Origin: Chitinophaga sp. YR627
GTDB taxonomy: Bacteria > Bacteroidota > Bacteroidia > Chitinophagales > Chitinophagaceae
Reading direction: 5' to 3'
Assembly: GCF_900114995.1 (NCBI RefSeq)
Contig: NZ_FOUX01000003.1
Span: 186,001-250,000, forward strand
DNA: 64,000 nt
Shown here: positions 19,467 through 29,379 of the stretch, piece by piece
Numbering within the stretch: position 1 is the stretch's first letter
How the letters are laid out: each line of letters opens with the position of its first letter
Position numbers and translations under genes: made by a program
The notes under the pieces: generated by a model
Databases searched by the model: none
What the model was told of the DNA's origin: nothing
The model's input: the letters and a program-made list of their open reading frames with translations, nothing else

Positions 19467-20366
19467 ATGACACAATACAAAGTAGCCTGTTTTGGGGAAG
19501 TGCTCTGGGATATTTTGCCGGATAAAGCCCTACCCGGAGGAGCACCCATGAATGTGGCTTACCATCTTCAAAAATTGTCTGTTCCCGTAGCCATGATATC
19601 GGGTATCGGAGATGATGATCAGGGAAAATCCCTGCTGGAGCTTATGAAACGATATCAGCTGACAACCGACTTTGTTCAGATAGACCCGGTACACGAAACG
19701 GGTAAAGTATATGCACGTCCTTCTCCGGATAACCCGCTGGAAATGAAATATGAGATCGTTCAGCCGGTGGCCTGGGATTATATTGCTTTTACACCTGCCT
19801 TAAAAGAACTCGCACAGCAGGCAGGTGATACCTTCCTCGTATTCGGTAGTCTTGCGGCAAGAAATGCAGACAGCCGTCAAACCTTACAATTACTGCTTGA
19901 AGGCAACCGCACTTTTGTACTGGATATCAATCTGCGTCCTCCGCATTTTGAACAGGAACTGCTTGTTGGTCTGCTGCATCAATGTCATATCCTGAAACTG
20001 AATGAATCAGAATTATCTATCATCGGCAGCTGGCATCAATGGCCCGATACCATGGAGGCACAGGTGAAAGCATTAAGTCTGCAATATGCCATTCCAACTA
20101 TCATTGTCACTTTAGGTGAAAATGGCGCGGCACTATTTACGGAAGGAAAATTCTATCAGCATCCCGGTTATAAAGTAAAAGTAGCAGATACGATCGGCAG
20201 CGGAGACGCTTTTCTCGCAGGATGTCTGTATAGCATTATCAAAAAATATTCACCGGCTGATACCTTATCATTTGCCTGTGCAATGGGTGCGCTTGTGGCA
20301 TCTTATCATGGCGGATGCCCTGATTACCAACGTTCGGAAGTAACCACATTAATGGCAGCACACTAA
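19467..20366 (+). CDS. PfkB-family carbohydrate kinase (fructokinase-like)
   Basis: About 299 residues. The ATG at 19467 is preferred over a TTG at 19446. The N-terminal motif FGEVLWDILPDKALPGGAP and the C-terminal PfkB signature DTIGSGDAFLAG (the catalytic Asp follows GSG) are intact. Such enzymes phosphorylate fructose or related sugars with ATP in the cytoplasm. It stands alone, ended by a strong terminator at 20390-20420. Sugar specificity is not certain. Confidence 0.88.
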   Translation: MTQYKVACFGEVLWDILPDKALPGGAPMNVAYHLQKLSVPVAMISGIGDDDQGKSLLELMKRYQLTTDFVQIDPVHETGKVYARPSPDNPLEMKYEIVQPVAWDYIAFTPALKELAQQAGDTFLVFGSLAARNADSRQTLQLLLEGNRTFVLDINLRPPHFEQELLVGLLHQCHILKLNESELSIIGSWHQWPDTMEAQVKALSLQYAIPTIIVTLGENGAALFTEGKFYQHPGYKVKVADTIGSGDAFLAGCLYSIIKKYSPADTLSFACAMGALVASYHGGCPDYQRSEVTTLMAAH

Positions 20367-20389
20367 AGCCGGATATATTGATTTTTCAA

Positions 20390-20420
20390 AGAGCATAATT
20401 TAATATTATGCTCTTTTTTT
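20390..20420 (+). terminator. Terminator after sugar kinase gene
   Basis: AGAGCATAAT (20390-20399) pairs with ATTATGCTCT (20405-20414) and runs into seven T residues. Confidence 0.85.
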
Positions 20421-20495
20421 GCAATTTAATCATCCGATAAGACCATCCATTGAAAAAAATATAAAAATGGCAGTCCGCTTTCCTATATTTAAGGC

Positions 20496-21605
20496 ATGTC
20501 TCAACTTATTCGTCATGTGATTACAGGATTAGGAATGGTATGCCTGTACCTTCCATCCTACGCACAACAAAAACCGGCCTATGTGCCACCCAGGCAGTAT
20601 CATTCTTATCAAACTACTACTCCGATCAAAATAGACGGAGCCGGCAATGAAGACGCATGGTCTAAAGCCGTGTGGAGCGATGACTTCACAGATATCGAAG
20701 GAGATAAGCAACCTGCACCAGCCATGCGTACCCGTTTGAAAATGTTGTGGGATCAGGAGAATCTGTATATACTGGCAGAACTCGAAGATCAGCATATATG
20801 GGCGACGCTGCACCAACATGATACTATCATCTTTCAGGATAATGATTTTGAAGTATTTGTAGATCCTGATGGCGATGGCGAAAAATATTTCGAAATTGAG
20901 ATCAATGCGCATAATACCGTCATGGACCTTTTCATGAACAAGCCCTACCGCGTTGGTGGCGACGCCCTGATGACCTGGGATACAAGAGGTATACAGACAG
21001 CAGTGCAGATAGACGGTACATTGAACAATTCTGCTGATAAAGACAGAAAATGGACAGTGGAAATGGCCATACCGTTCAGTGCATTCGCATTTTTCAACGA
21101 AGGCCTTACACCCAAAGATGGTGCACGCTGGAGAATCAATTTTTCCAGAGTAGAATGGGATACCGATATTGTGAAAGGTCAATACGTAAAACGTAAAGAT
21201 CCCAAAACAGGCAAACCATTACCTGAACATAACTGGGTATGGTCGCCACAGGGCATCATCAATATGCATGCACCTGAGAAATGGGGATACCTGAATTTCA
21301 TCAGCAAACCAGCAGGTAGTGCTCCTGTAACGATCACCTTACCTGCCATCGAAGCAGCAAAAGAATATCTCTGGGATATATACGGTAAACAACAACAATA
21401 CCGCAGAAAAAATGGACGTTATGCTACAAGTCTGCAGGCGCTGGGCATCACCAATACAAACATTAAAGAACAGGGCGTTTCCTATACGTTAGAGCTGGAA
21501 GGCATCACGAATCAGTTCACCGCAACACTGCTCGACAAGAACACCAAACAACGCTGCTCTATTAACCAGGAAGGTAAAATTTCCCAAAACTCATCAAATG
21601 AATAA
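20496..21605 (+). CDS. Secreted CBM9-like (carbohydrate-binding family 9-like) protein
   Basis: 369 residues with a signal peptide (1-23, ending SYAQ). The body fits the CBM9-like sandwich of Bacteroidota: PIKIDGAGNEDAWSKAVWSDDF, LKMLWDQENLYILAELEDQHIWA, NDFEVFVDPDGDGEKYFEIEINA, and WTVEMAIPF near the end of the domain. Members bind sugars at the cell surface. The last 8 bases overlap the next gene, indicating a two-gene operon with the glycosidase-like protein. Confidence 0.82.
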   Translation: MSQLIRHVITGLGMVCLYLPSYAQQKPAYVPPRQYHSYQTTTPIKIDGAGNEDAWSKAVWSDDFTDIEGDKQPAPAMRTRLKMLWDQENLYILAELEDQHIWATLHQHDTIIFQDNDFEVFVDPDGDGEKYFEIEINAHNTVMDLFMNKPYRVGGDALMTWDTRGIQTAVQIDGTLNNSADKDRKWTVEMAIPFSAFAFFNEGLTPKDGARWRINFSRVEWDTDIVKGQYVKRKDPKTGKPLPEHNWVWSPQGIINMHAPEKWGYLNFISKPAGSAPVTITLPAIEAAKEYLWDIYGKQQQYRRKNGRYATSLQALGITNTNIKEQGVSYTLELEGITNQFTATLLDKNTKQRCSINQEGKISQNSSNE

Positions 21606-22683
21606 ACGCAATTTCCTGAAATCAGTCGGTCTTGGTAGTCTGGCTATCATGCAACCTGGCTTACCATCCCTTTCCGCAACAGCAAAAGCAGCCGCGCCAT
21701 CCGCAGCTAAAGCGAAACACCGCGTCTGGATCAATCCGGATGAGAAAGACACCACTGCCGATCTGCAAAAGCGCTATGCTGCTTACAAAAAGGCAGGTAT
21801 CGGACTTATCTTCTTTGAAGCAGACAGTGAGAAACATTTCAGAGCGGCCAAAGAAAATGGTATTCAGGCACACCGATGGATCTGGACAATGAATCGTGGT
21901 GAGAAAGAATTGCTGGCCAGTCATCCTGAATGGTATGCTAAAAACAGAAAAGGAGAATCCTGCGCTACACACCCACCATATGTAGGATATTATCGCTGGC
22001 TTTGTCCGAGCAAGCCGGAAGTGATCAACTACCTGAAAGAACAGGCAGAAGCAGTACTGTCCAAAGACTATGTAGATGGCCTCCACCTGGATTACGTGCG
22101 TTACTGCGACGTAGTATTGCCGGTAAACCTCTGGAGCAATTACGGTATTGATCAGTCAAAAGAACTGCCTGAGTATGATTTCTGCTATTGCGAAACCTGC
22201 CGGGAAAAATACAAAGAACAAAAAGGCGTAGACCCGCTGGATATGGAACATCCTGATCAGATCCCTTCCTGGAGAAGATTCAGGTATAACCGCATTACAA
22301 ATGTGGTGAACAATCTGGCGGCAGTAGCCAAACAGCATAAAAAACCTATCTCCGCAGCCGTATTCCCTACACCGGATATCGCCAAACGTATTGTGAGACA
22401 GGATTGGACAAACTGGCCCCTGGATTCAGTAAATCCGATGATCTACCACGGTTTCTATAAAGAAGACGTAAACTGGATAGGAGAGGCAGTCGCGGAAGGC
22501 GTCAGTGGTCTGCATGGTAAATTCCCATTGTACGCTGGCTTATATCTACCTGATTTCCATGGTAACATGGCCGATCTGGAAAAGGGTATTCGTCTGGCAA
22601 TACAGCATGGTGCGGCAGGTGTTTCACTTTTTGGTGGCATAGATGACGCGGTATTAAGCACGCTGCAAAAAGCAAGTGTGTAA
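21598..22683 (+). CDS. Secreted glycoside hydrolase-like TIM-barrel protein (GHL10 type)
   Basis: 361 residues. The N-terminus (NKRNFLKSVGLGS, then an Ala-rich stretch to about 38) resembles Bacteroidota export signals with a Lys-Arg in place of a Tat twin Arg. The body has barrel strands with DGLHLDYVRYCD around residue 160, ISAAVFPTPD, and PMIYHGFY near 285. This matches the COG1649/GHL10 group of predicted glycosidases. The overlap with the CBM9-like gene suggests joint surface glycan processing. Substrate unknown. Confidence 0.75.
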   Translation: MNKRNFLKSVGLGSLAIMQPGLPSLSATAKAAAPSAAKAKHRVWINPDEKDTTADLQKRYAAYKKAGIGLIFFEADSEKHFRAAKENGIQAHRWIWTMNRGEKELLASHPEWYAKNRKGESCATHPPYVGYYRWLCPSKPEVINYLKEQAEAVLSKDYVDGLHLDYVRYCDVVLPVNLWSNYGIDQSKELPEYDFCYCETCREKYKEQKGVDPLDMEHPDQIPSWRRFRYNRITNVVNNLAAVAKQHKKPISAAVFPTPDIAKRIVRQDWTNWPLDSVNPMIYHGFYKEDVNWIGEAVAEGVSGLHGKFPLYAGLYLPDFHGNMADLEKGIRLAIQHGAAGVSLFGGIDDAVLSTLQKASV

Positions 22684-22737
22684 TATGTTATTCCTGTTAC
22701 CTGGATAAAAGATCTTTCAGATAACATAATTTAAATA

Positions 22738-22763
22738 ACCGGGGATCAGGATTGATCCCCGGT
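22738..22763 (+). terminator. Hairpin after the GHL10-like gene (repeat element 1)
   Basis: ACCGGGGATCA pairs with TGATCCCCGGT across a 4-base loop. It lies 55 bp after the stop at 22683, but no strong T run follows, so its terminator role is likely rather than certain. Its core (ATCAGGATTGATCCCCGG) resembles the element at 23921. Confidence 0.55.
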
Positions 22764-22829
22764 ATTCCATCTTAAAACCCCATGTTTCGCTATGAATTAT
22801 TCCCAGTCAGTACGTTGACTTTATTTATT

Positions 22830-22993
22830 GATACATATTTATTGATACTTATTTACTCACATTCACCATCACCCTCATCCACACACACTCATTTATTTAC
22901 ACTTTTTTACTGATGCATATTTATTGATACTTATTTACTCACATTCACTCACCATCACTCTCATCCACACACACTCATTTATTTACACTTTTT
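22830..22993. repeat. Tandem duplication of about 80 bp
   Basis: Copy A (22830-22909) and copy B (22912-22993) share ATATTTATTGATACTTATTT near the start and CACACACTCATTTATTTACA near the end. Copy B carries a 4-base ACTC insertion. No coding potential is evident. Confidence 0.85.
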
Positions 22994-23192
22994 ATCGATA
23001 CATTCAGTTTCTATAATTGATCAACACCCGCATATTATTCCCTCGCACATCATTACTGACCATTACCATAAAATATTCTTCTTTAGCATCATTCCTCTCT
23101 TTAAACAATAAATACTTTCATTACTGCATTATTGATTTAATATCTCAACGCAACTTTTCTACCCCAATTACTATGACTATCAACAACCGATA

Positions 23193-23950
23193 AAGTGCCA
23201 GACGCCATGAATGGCGTCCGGACTCAGTCTAATAACCTACTATTATACGATTAGAGCGATTCATAATTGGATAGTGCATAATCTTTATCTCCGTACATAA
23301 TTTTTATCTCCAGCCATTTAAAAATGTCCAGGTGCCAGAATTAGCTCCTGGGTTTCTTCAGAATTGAAATACTCAAACAAATAATTGCGACTTCCTAAAG
23401 AGGTACGGTGGCCGTTCTTCATTAACTCATCTCACTTTACCGGCACACCGCTGCCTATCCTACAGTATGCATTTATATATAGACAGGAGATATCAACTTA
23501 ATTTCTTAATCAGTTTAGTAAATGATGCAGGGCATAACCATGTCCATCCGTATGATTGCATACAGTAATCATGAGACATCTATCTACTTTTTTAATCAGC
23601 TTTAATAATCCACACAGCAGTCCATTATATCAGCACGATCTCTTACAGTAGCTATGAGATATCACGCTGATTTCCTAATCAGTTTTAATAACCGATCATG
23701 ATATCACCACACCATCAACACACTCCCCAACAGCCACAATCCCTTATCCACACTCGCGTCCCACTCATCGTAGCAATAAGTACCAGGTGCCAGGAATGGC
23801 GCCCGGGAATGGATCAAATTGTTTGTTGATGTTAAACCCTCTGTTTCTTACATTCAAACATTAACTGAAAGTGAAATCTTAAAAATGAACAAATAATTTG
23901 CCGACACAAAGATTTAAAAGCCAGGTATCAGGAATGACACCCGGGTATAC
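23193..23950. repeat. Four further diverged hairpin repeats (consensus CAGGTGCCAGGAATGGCGCCCGGG)
   Basis: Copies at about 23198-23224 (perfect stem GACGCCAT/ATGGCGTC), 23329-23355 (CCAGG/CCTGG), 23790-23815 and 23921-23948. All share the order (C)CAGGTGCC, a short A/T loop with GAAT, and GGCGCCCGGG or a variant, and pair as short stems. Stem changes are partly compensatory (GGTGCC/GGCGCC by a G-T pair, GGTATCA/TGACACC). Confidence 0.6.
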
Positions 23951-24814
23951 ACAGTTTGTTTAACCCCTAAATAAATAACCATGAAAAACAAAGCAACCTC
24001 GCGGCTCCTATAATCATAAGGCACTTCGTATTATTCACATGACATAACACATCATTCCTTTAACAATTTATAGCTAGCGTAATCTTTCATTTTTACTGAC
24101 AGGTAAATAAGCTGTTGCATCTTATCACTGATATGGTTAACTGAAAAACTATTATTATTCTGCCATTCATATTTGCATGACAGAACAAAAGTATAGTGCT
24201 GTTTTTAATTAACCTTGCGTCATTACATTCATTCAAATAGCGGCATTCATTTCATTCAGTATAAGTAAACACAAGGGTTTCAAAGGAAAAATTTGTAGTG
24301 ATAAAAATGTAGGCCAACAGAGACATTCGTTGCCGTTCATCACTGAACAACTAACGTTTATACCAGTATGAAGATGAATTTTCTGTTCATTGGAGTAGAA
24401 ATGACTGAACAGTTTTTACAGAAATGCAGAAAGTACAGAGATCTGATAAGAGAATAATTACAATTGGTTTTTCAAAAAGTTGCGATACTATAGTCCGTAA
24501 AATGCCTATTCCCGGTGGAGGTAACCAATCTCTACCCCCAACCGGGCAATAAGCTGCATCAAAATTCCACCACATTTCCAAACTGCACTATCTTTATGGC
24601 TGCCCGCAGCTCACTGCAGGAGCAGCAACATATCCCCCCTTCATAATGATCTGATAAGCGCAGAATCATAATCATGCGACATCAGCGTAAGATGTAAATT
24701 TCAATGCATAGGAGACTTTGTTAAGGGTTAGTAACACGAAGACATTACATCTCTGAACATACAAGGTCCTTTATGATCATATGCATGATCAATCAGACAC
24801 GCAGGCATATGCAA

Positions 24815-24850
24815 AAAAGCAGGAGAGACCGCGTTAAACAGTCTCTCCTG
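24815..24850 (-). terminator. Terminator of the susC-susD operon
   Basis: CAGGAGAGAC (24820-24829) pairs with GTCTCTCCTG (24841-24850). Read on the minus strand the stem is followed by a T run. Confidence 0.85.
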
Positions 24851-24858
24851 AAGAATAA

Positions 24859-26400
24859 TTAGTAGCCGTCGTTTTGCTTAAGGTTCTTATTAACAGCCAG
24901 GTCTTTAGTGGGTATTGGGAACAACAGGTTTTTAGGATTGTCTGATGGCTTCAGCTGCCATGGTTCCAGGAATTTACCAAAGCGGATCAGGTCTTCCCTG
25001 CGCCATCCTTCCCAGTACAGTTCGCGTCCTCTTTCATCTATCAGTTTGTCCAGATCGATAGAAGTCCAGGTGCTCGCTTTACGATGGGCTCTTATATCAT
25101 TAACAATCGTGAGTGCATCACCTGCCTTGGATGTTCTCAACAGGGCTTCTGCCTTCATCAACAATACATCTGCATAACGAAGGAACACGTAATCGTTATT
25201 GGCGTTATTACCCCCCTTGGTTTCATTATTCGTCATATCCGGTGGATATTTTACTACCCTGATACCGGTTACTTCCAGTGTGTTCGGATCAGTTTCCTGT
25301 AATTTCAACTCACGGGTGAAGATCAATAAATTACCCTTTCTGTCTTTCAGCAGGGTACCAGCTGCATTTACCTGCTGACCTACCAGGAAGCCTACTTTCA
25401 GACCACTCTTATCTGTAACACCGGGATAAGCGCCACCACGACGTACATCGGTTGCTTCAAACTTATCGTAGAAGTCAGAAATAGTCGCATAGCCATTCCA
25501 TCCACTTGGGTCCTGATTGTAGTGAAGGGTAGGCGCCCAGTGACAGTACACAGCATTACCACTTCTCACAGTACTGAAGCCTGGTCCGTTACGCTGTGTG
25601 AAGATGTTTTCTTTAGAGATCGCATCATTATTATAAGCAAAGTTGTCGAAGTAGTTCGTCAGACTGTACTTACCACTTGCAGTGATCGCATCTGCCAGTT
25701 CGATCACCTTTTGCATATCAGCGGCATCAAATGTTGGCGACTGTCTGTTGGCAAATGCACCTTTATTCAGGTAACACTTCATCAGCAGTGCTCTTGCAGC
25801 ATTCTTATTAGCGGTATAAGCAGGCACATTTTCATCAAGTGCAGTTATGATCTCGGTCAGTTCACCGATAATATAAGTAGTAGCCTCTGTTGAATTCATC
25901 ACCTTCGGTGCATTCAGCAAAGTATCTCCCGGGTTACGGAAAGGCACCTGTCCCCATCCATCCAGAATCGTATACATCGCATAGGCACGGAGGAAGCGCG
26001 CTTCCGCTGCCTGTTGTGCAGAAGGCTTGAAGCTGAGCACATTGGAAGCAAGGAACTGCAGCTGCAGGATATTCGAAAAGGTATTGCTGATATAAGTATG
26101 GTCAGGTGTCCAGTTGTGCAGTTTCAACGCACGCCATACACCGTTATCATCCCAGTCACCACCACGGGTAGGGGCTACGGCTTCATCTGCGGTCATTTCC
26201 TGAAGGGCCCAGAAGTTAGACTGGTCCTGATAAGGTAACTGAAGACCATTATAGGCAGATACCAGCAGCGCCGGCACCTCGATCAGTGAATCTGCCTGCT
26301 CGCGTGTCAGTGTAGATCCCAGCTGCTCATCAAGAGAACAGGAAGATAATCCACATCCGAATGCAAGTGATAATATGATGACTATTCTATTCAATCGCAT
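24859..26400 (-). CDS. SusD/RagB-family outer-membrane glycan-binding lipoprotein
   Basis: 513 residues with a lipoprotein signal (LSSC, Cys21). RagB/SusD features: SLDEQLGSTLTREQ at the mature start, an ARFLRAYAMYTILDGWGQVPF segment around 130, and a C-terminal half ending YVFLRYADVLLMKAEALLR and ERGRELYWEGWRREDLIRFGKF. SusD proteins cap the SusC transporter and bind its glycan ligand. The gene is 24 bp downstream of susC and ends the operon at the 24820-24850 terminator. No glycosidase is in the same operon. Confidence 0.95.
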   Translation of the reverse strand: MRLNRIVIILSLAFGCGLSSCSLDEQLGSTLTREQADSLIEVPALLVSAYNGLQLPYQDQSNFWALQEMTADEAVAPTRGGDWDDNGVWRALKLHNWTPDHTYISNTFSNILQLQFLASNVLSFKPSAQQAAEARFLRAYAMYTILDGWGQVPFRNPGDTLLNAPKVMNSTEATTYIIGELTEIITALDENVPAYTANKNAARALLMKCYLNKGAFANRQSPTFDAADMQKVIELADAITASGKYSLTNYFDNFAYNNDAISKENIFTQRNGPGFSTVRSGNAVYCHWAPTLHYNQDPSGWNGYATISDFYDKFEATDVRRGGAYPGVTDKSGLKVGFLVGQQVNAAGTLLKDRKGNLLIFTRELKLQETDPNTLEVTGIRVVKYPPDMTNNETKGGNNANNDYVFLRYADVLLMKAEALLRTSKAGDALTIVNDIRAHRKASTWTSIDLDKLIDERGRELYWEGWRREDLIRFGKFLEPWQLKPSDNPKNLLFPIPTKDLAVNKNLKQNDGY

Positions 26401-26424
26401 AGTAGTAGTTTTTAAATCAGTGAA

Positions 26425-29379
26425 TTATAACGAGAAGTTGATGCCTGCCAGAAAGTTTCTGGCGGTAGGATAAGGGGAATACTCAATACCAAAGGAGGTT
26501 ACGCCATTGATACTTTTATCCGTATTCACTTCCGGATCAAATCCTGAATACTTCGTGATGATGAAGAGGTTTTGTCCGGTGATGTAAATGGATGCATTCT
26601 TGATCACCTTACCTATGTTCCCGATACTATAACTGATGGTGGCATTATCCAGTTTCATGAAATTGCCTTTCTCCAGATAGCGGCTGGATACTGTGATCGG
26701 ATTGGAGAGATTTTCCTTTGTACCTATCACGTCCTTAGCCACGTTCCTGGAACCCAGGTTATTCAGCGGCAATACGGTATTGGCAGTGTTATTATAGACA
26801 TCAAATCCGTAAGCGCCATGCGCACTCACATTCAATGCCCATTTCTTATAATTCACGGCAGTGATGATACCCAGCATGGTTTTAGGGTTTGGATCTCCTT
26901 TGAAGAACAGGGTATTACCACCATCTGTGTACTGGCCCTGACCATTCGCGTCAAATCCTTCGAATCTTCTGAGATAGAATGTGTTAAGTGGTTCGTTGTT
27001 TGCCAGACGCTGGGCATATGCATCAGATACACCCTGGCCGCTGATGGAACCTGTTAATACCGGCGGACCATCATAATTTTCCAGTCTGTTCTTCAGGAAC
27101 GTCGCGTTCACACCGAGATTCCAGTTGAAATCTTTAGTCGCAACGATGTCTCCGCGTAATACCACTTCAATACCCTTGTTGATCACATTAGCCGGCAGGT
27201 TGATCCAGTAGTTGGATGCAGGCGCTGGCTGGATAGCCGGGAAGTTGAACAGCAGGTCGGAAGTGTTTTTATGGAAGTAATCCACACTACCATATAATCT
27301 GCCACCGAAGAAGGTATAGTCGATACCGGCGTTCAGCTGTTTAGAGCTTTCCCATTTCAGGTTAGGGTTAGCCACATTGCTCAGACTGGCGCCGCCATTT
27401 GAGTTAAGCGTATACTGTTCCTGTGCAGCACCTGCAGGGAACTCCTGGTTACCGGTGATACCCCAGCCCACACGCAGTGCTAACTGGTTGATCGTTTTGT
27501 TGTCTTTCAGGAAAGCCTCATTGCTGATATTCCATTTTGCAGCGAAAGACGGGAAGTAACCATATCTGTTATTGGAACCAAACTTACTGGAACCATCTGC
27601 TCTCAGGGTTGCTGTTAACAGGTATTTGTCCAGGAAGTTCAGGTTTGCTCTACCAAAATAGGATTGAAGCTTAGATTCAGGATTGCGGAAGGAGTTGATA
27701 AACGTATTGGTCTGAGAAGGGTTCTGGAGGATGTCGGTATATTTCAGCACATCTGTTGTGAAACCAAGTCCACCCAGATTTCTGCCTTTATAATCAAAGT
27801 CCTGACGCTCATACCCGATCACAGCCCCTAGAAATAATGCAGGCGTGATCTGCTTGCTATAGTTCAGGGTATGTGTCATCAACTGGGAAGTAAGGGTAGT
27901 GGTACCATAGTAAGCCTGTCCGTTATTCATCACCTGGGCGATGTTGATAAAGGAGGCTATCTGCGTTTCCCTTTCTCCGACCTGGTGGTTGATACTATAA
28001 GTAAAACGGTATTCCAGGTTATCAGTGATTTTATAAGATGGAGAAATGCTGGCTACAATACTGTTGATATTCACTTTATCATCATAAGCAGCTGACATTG
28101 CTTCCGGGTTGATGGCAGAACCTTCACCCAGTATATTAAATGAGCCATCAGGCTTACGCAGTGCAAGAGTTGGATTCCACTGGAGGGCCTGACCGATCAG
28201 ACTACCGGTAAAACCAGCGTTGCTGGTGATCGGGGCTATCTGTTCAGTAGTATGTGCTGCCTGGATAGAGTAATCCAGCCCCAGCCTTTTATTTTCCATC
28301 AGTTTATACTGACCGTTCAGGTTGGCAGTATATTTCTTCAGACCGGTTTTCTTAATGATACCCTGTTGATCAAGTAAGCCGAAAGACGCTCTGTAAACGC
28401 CATTTTCATTACCGCCACTAACACCTACATTGACGTTGTGGGTAGTGCCGGTACGGAGAATGCTCTCCATCGCGTCAACGCTGGAGCCATTGTCACCACC
28501 GGTAAGGCTATATTGCTTCAGGGCGCTTCTGTATTCATCCGCGTTCAGTACGTCCAGTTTCTTAAGGAGCTTACTCATACCGGCTGAATAGTTAACATCC
28601 AGACGGGGAGCACCAACAGCGCCTTTCTTAGTTGTGATAATTACCACACCGTTAGCACCTCTTGCACCGTAGATGGCGGTTGCAGATGCATCCTTCAATA
28701 CATCCATTGACTGAATATCAAAGGAGTTGATGAAGTTCAGCGGGTTAGCGTCCGGCGTCTGACCAAGACCGTTGGCGCTAACAGAAGGCTTAGCGGTACG
28801 GCCATCCAGCGGCATACCGTCTATTACATACAATGGCTGGTTACCCGTCCTTACGGAAGAGTTACCGCGGATCCTCACAGTAGTTGCACCACCTGGCGCA
28901 CCACTGTTGGCGATCACCATGAGACCGGCTACCTTACCCTGGATCAGCTGATCAGGGGCAGTAACGATACCACGGTTAAAATCGGCAGATTTAATAGATA
29001 CCACCGAACCCGTGAGGTCTTTTTTACGGGTGGTACCATAACCTACTACCACCACATCTGTGAGGGTTGTACTGGTGGGTACCAGGGCAATGGAAAATTC
29101 TGATTTGCCGGCAATAGCAATTTCCTGCTGTACATAGCCGACAAAAGAAACGACCAGTGTGGTAGCTGTGGCCGGCACATTCAGTTTAAATGTACCATCC
29201 GCCCCGGTGGCCGTACCTGTGCTGGTTCCTTTGACCTGCACAGTGGCGCCCGGAACGGCACTACCGTTTTCATCCGTGATCTTACCGGTCACGGGTTTGG
29301 TCTGTGCGCTGGCTATACCTGCAACAAGCAGTAATAACGAGCATAACAGACGCACCTTGCGAAATAGAAGATTGGTCAT
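26425..29379 (-). CDS. SusC/RagA-family TonB-dependent outer membrane transporter
   Basis: 984 residues: signal peptide (1-25, ending SAQ), a carboxypeptidase-regulatory-like beta-sandwich (about 27-100, VTGKITDENGSAVPGATVQVKG), then the plug with the family motif TDVVVVGYGTTRKKDLTGSV and MDVLKDASATAIYGARGANGVV, and a 22-strand-type barrel. The C-terminus ends in an aromatic-alternating strand (FLAGINFSL). It imports oligosaccharides with its SusD partner at TonB expense. Transport specificity cannot be inferred. Confidence 0.95.
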   Translation of the reverse strand: MTNLLFRKVRLLCSLLLLVAGIASAQTKPVTGKITDENGSAVPGATVQVKGTSTGTATGADGTFKLNVPATATTLVVSFVGYVQQEIAIAGKSEFSIALVPTSTTLTDVVVVGYGTTRKKDLTGSVVSIKSADFNRGIVTAPDQLIQGKVAGLMVIANSGAPGGATTVRIRGNSSVRTGNQPLYVIDGMPLDGRTAKPSVSANGLGQTPDANPLNFINSFDIQSMDVLKDASATAIYGARGANGVVIITTKKGAVGAPRLDVNYSAGMSKLLKKLDVLNADEYRSALKQYSLTGGDNGSSVDAMESILRTGTTHNVNVGVSGGNENGVYRASFGLLDQQGIIKKTGLKKYTANLNGQYKLMENKRLGLDYSIQAAHTTEQIAPITSNAGFTGSLIGQALQWNPTLALRKPDGSFNILGEGSAINPEAMSAAYDDKVNINSIVASISPSYKITDNLEYRFTYSINHQVGERETQIASFINIAQVMNNGQAYYGTTTLTSQLMTHTLNYSKQITPALFLGAVIGYERQDFDYKGRNLGGLGFTTDVLKYTDILQNPSQTNTFINSFRNPESKLQSYFGRANLNFLDKYLLTATLRADGSSKFGSNNRYGYFPSFAAKWNISNEAFLKDNKTINQLALRVGWGITGNQEFPAGAAQEQYTLNSNGGASLSNVANPNLKWESSKQLNAGIDYTFFGGRLYGSVDYFHKNTSDLLFNFPAIQPAPASNYWINLPANVINKGIEVVLRGDIVATKDFNWNLGVNATFLKNRLENYDGPPVLTGSISGQGVSDAYAQRLANNEPLNTFYLRRFEGFDANGQGQYTDGGNTLFFKGDPNPKTMLGIITAVNYKKWALNVSAHGAYGFDVYNNTANTVLPLNNLGSRNVAKDVIGTKENLSNPITVSSRYLEKGNFMKLDNATISYSIGNIGKVIKNASIYITGQNLFIITKYSGFDPEVNTDKSINGVTSFGIEYSPYPTARNFLAGINFSL

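Larger units (their letters stand above)
22684..24858. other. 2.2-kb gene-poor region with repeated hairpins
   Basis: No ORF here looks like a real gene. It holds five related short hairpin elements (listed separately) and an 82-bp tandem duplication (22830-22993). It also holds small start-stop ORFs (for example MKNKATSRLL from about 23981) and the SusD-side terminator at 24820-24850. The text after the hairpins at 23790 and 23921 is also similar (TTTGTT followed by TAAACCC or TAACCCC), as if one cassette had been copied and had decayed. Confidence 0.6.

Noticed and set aside
22830..23950. CRISPR array
   Set aside because: Repeats are few, diverged and irregularly spaced with no equal spacers, and no cas genes are nearby.
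24387..24581. Minus-strand frame of 64 codons in the gene-poor region
   Set aside because: No start context, no domain-like pattern, and AT-rich surroundings; chance frame.
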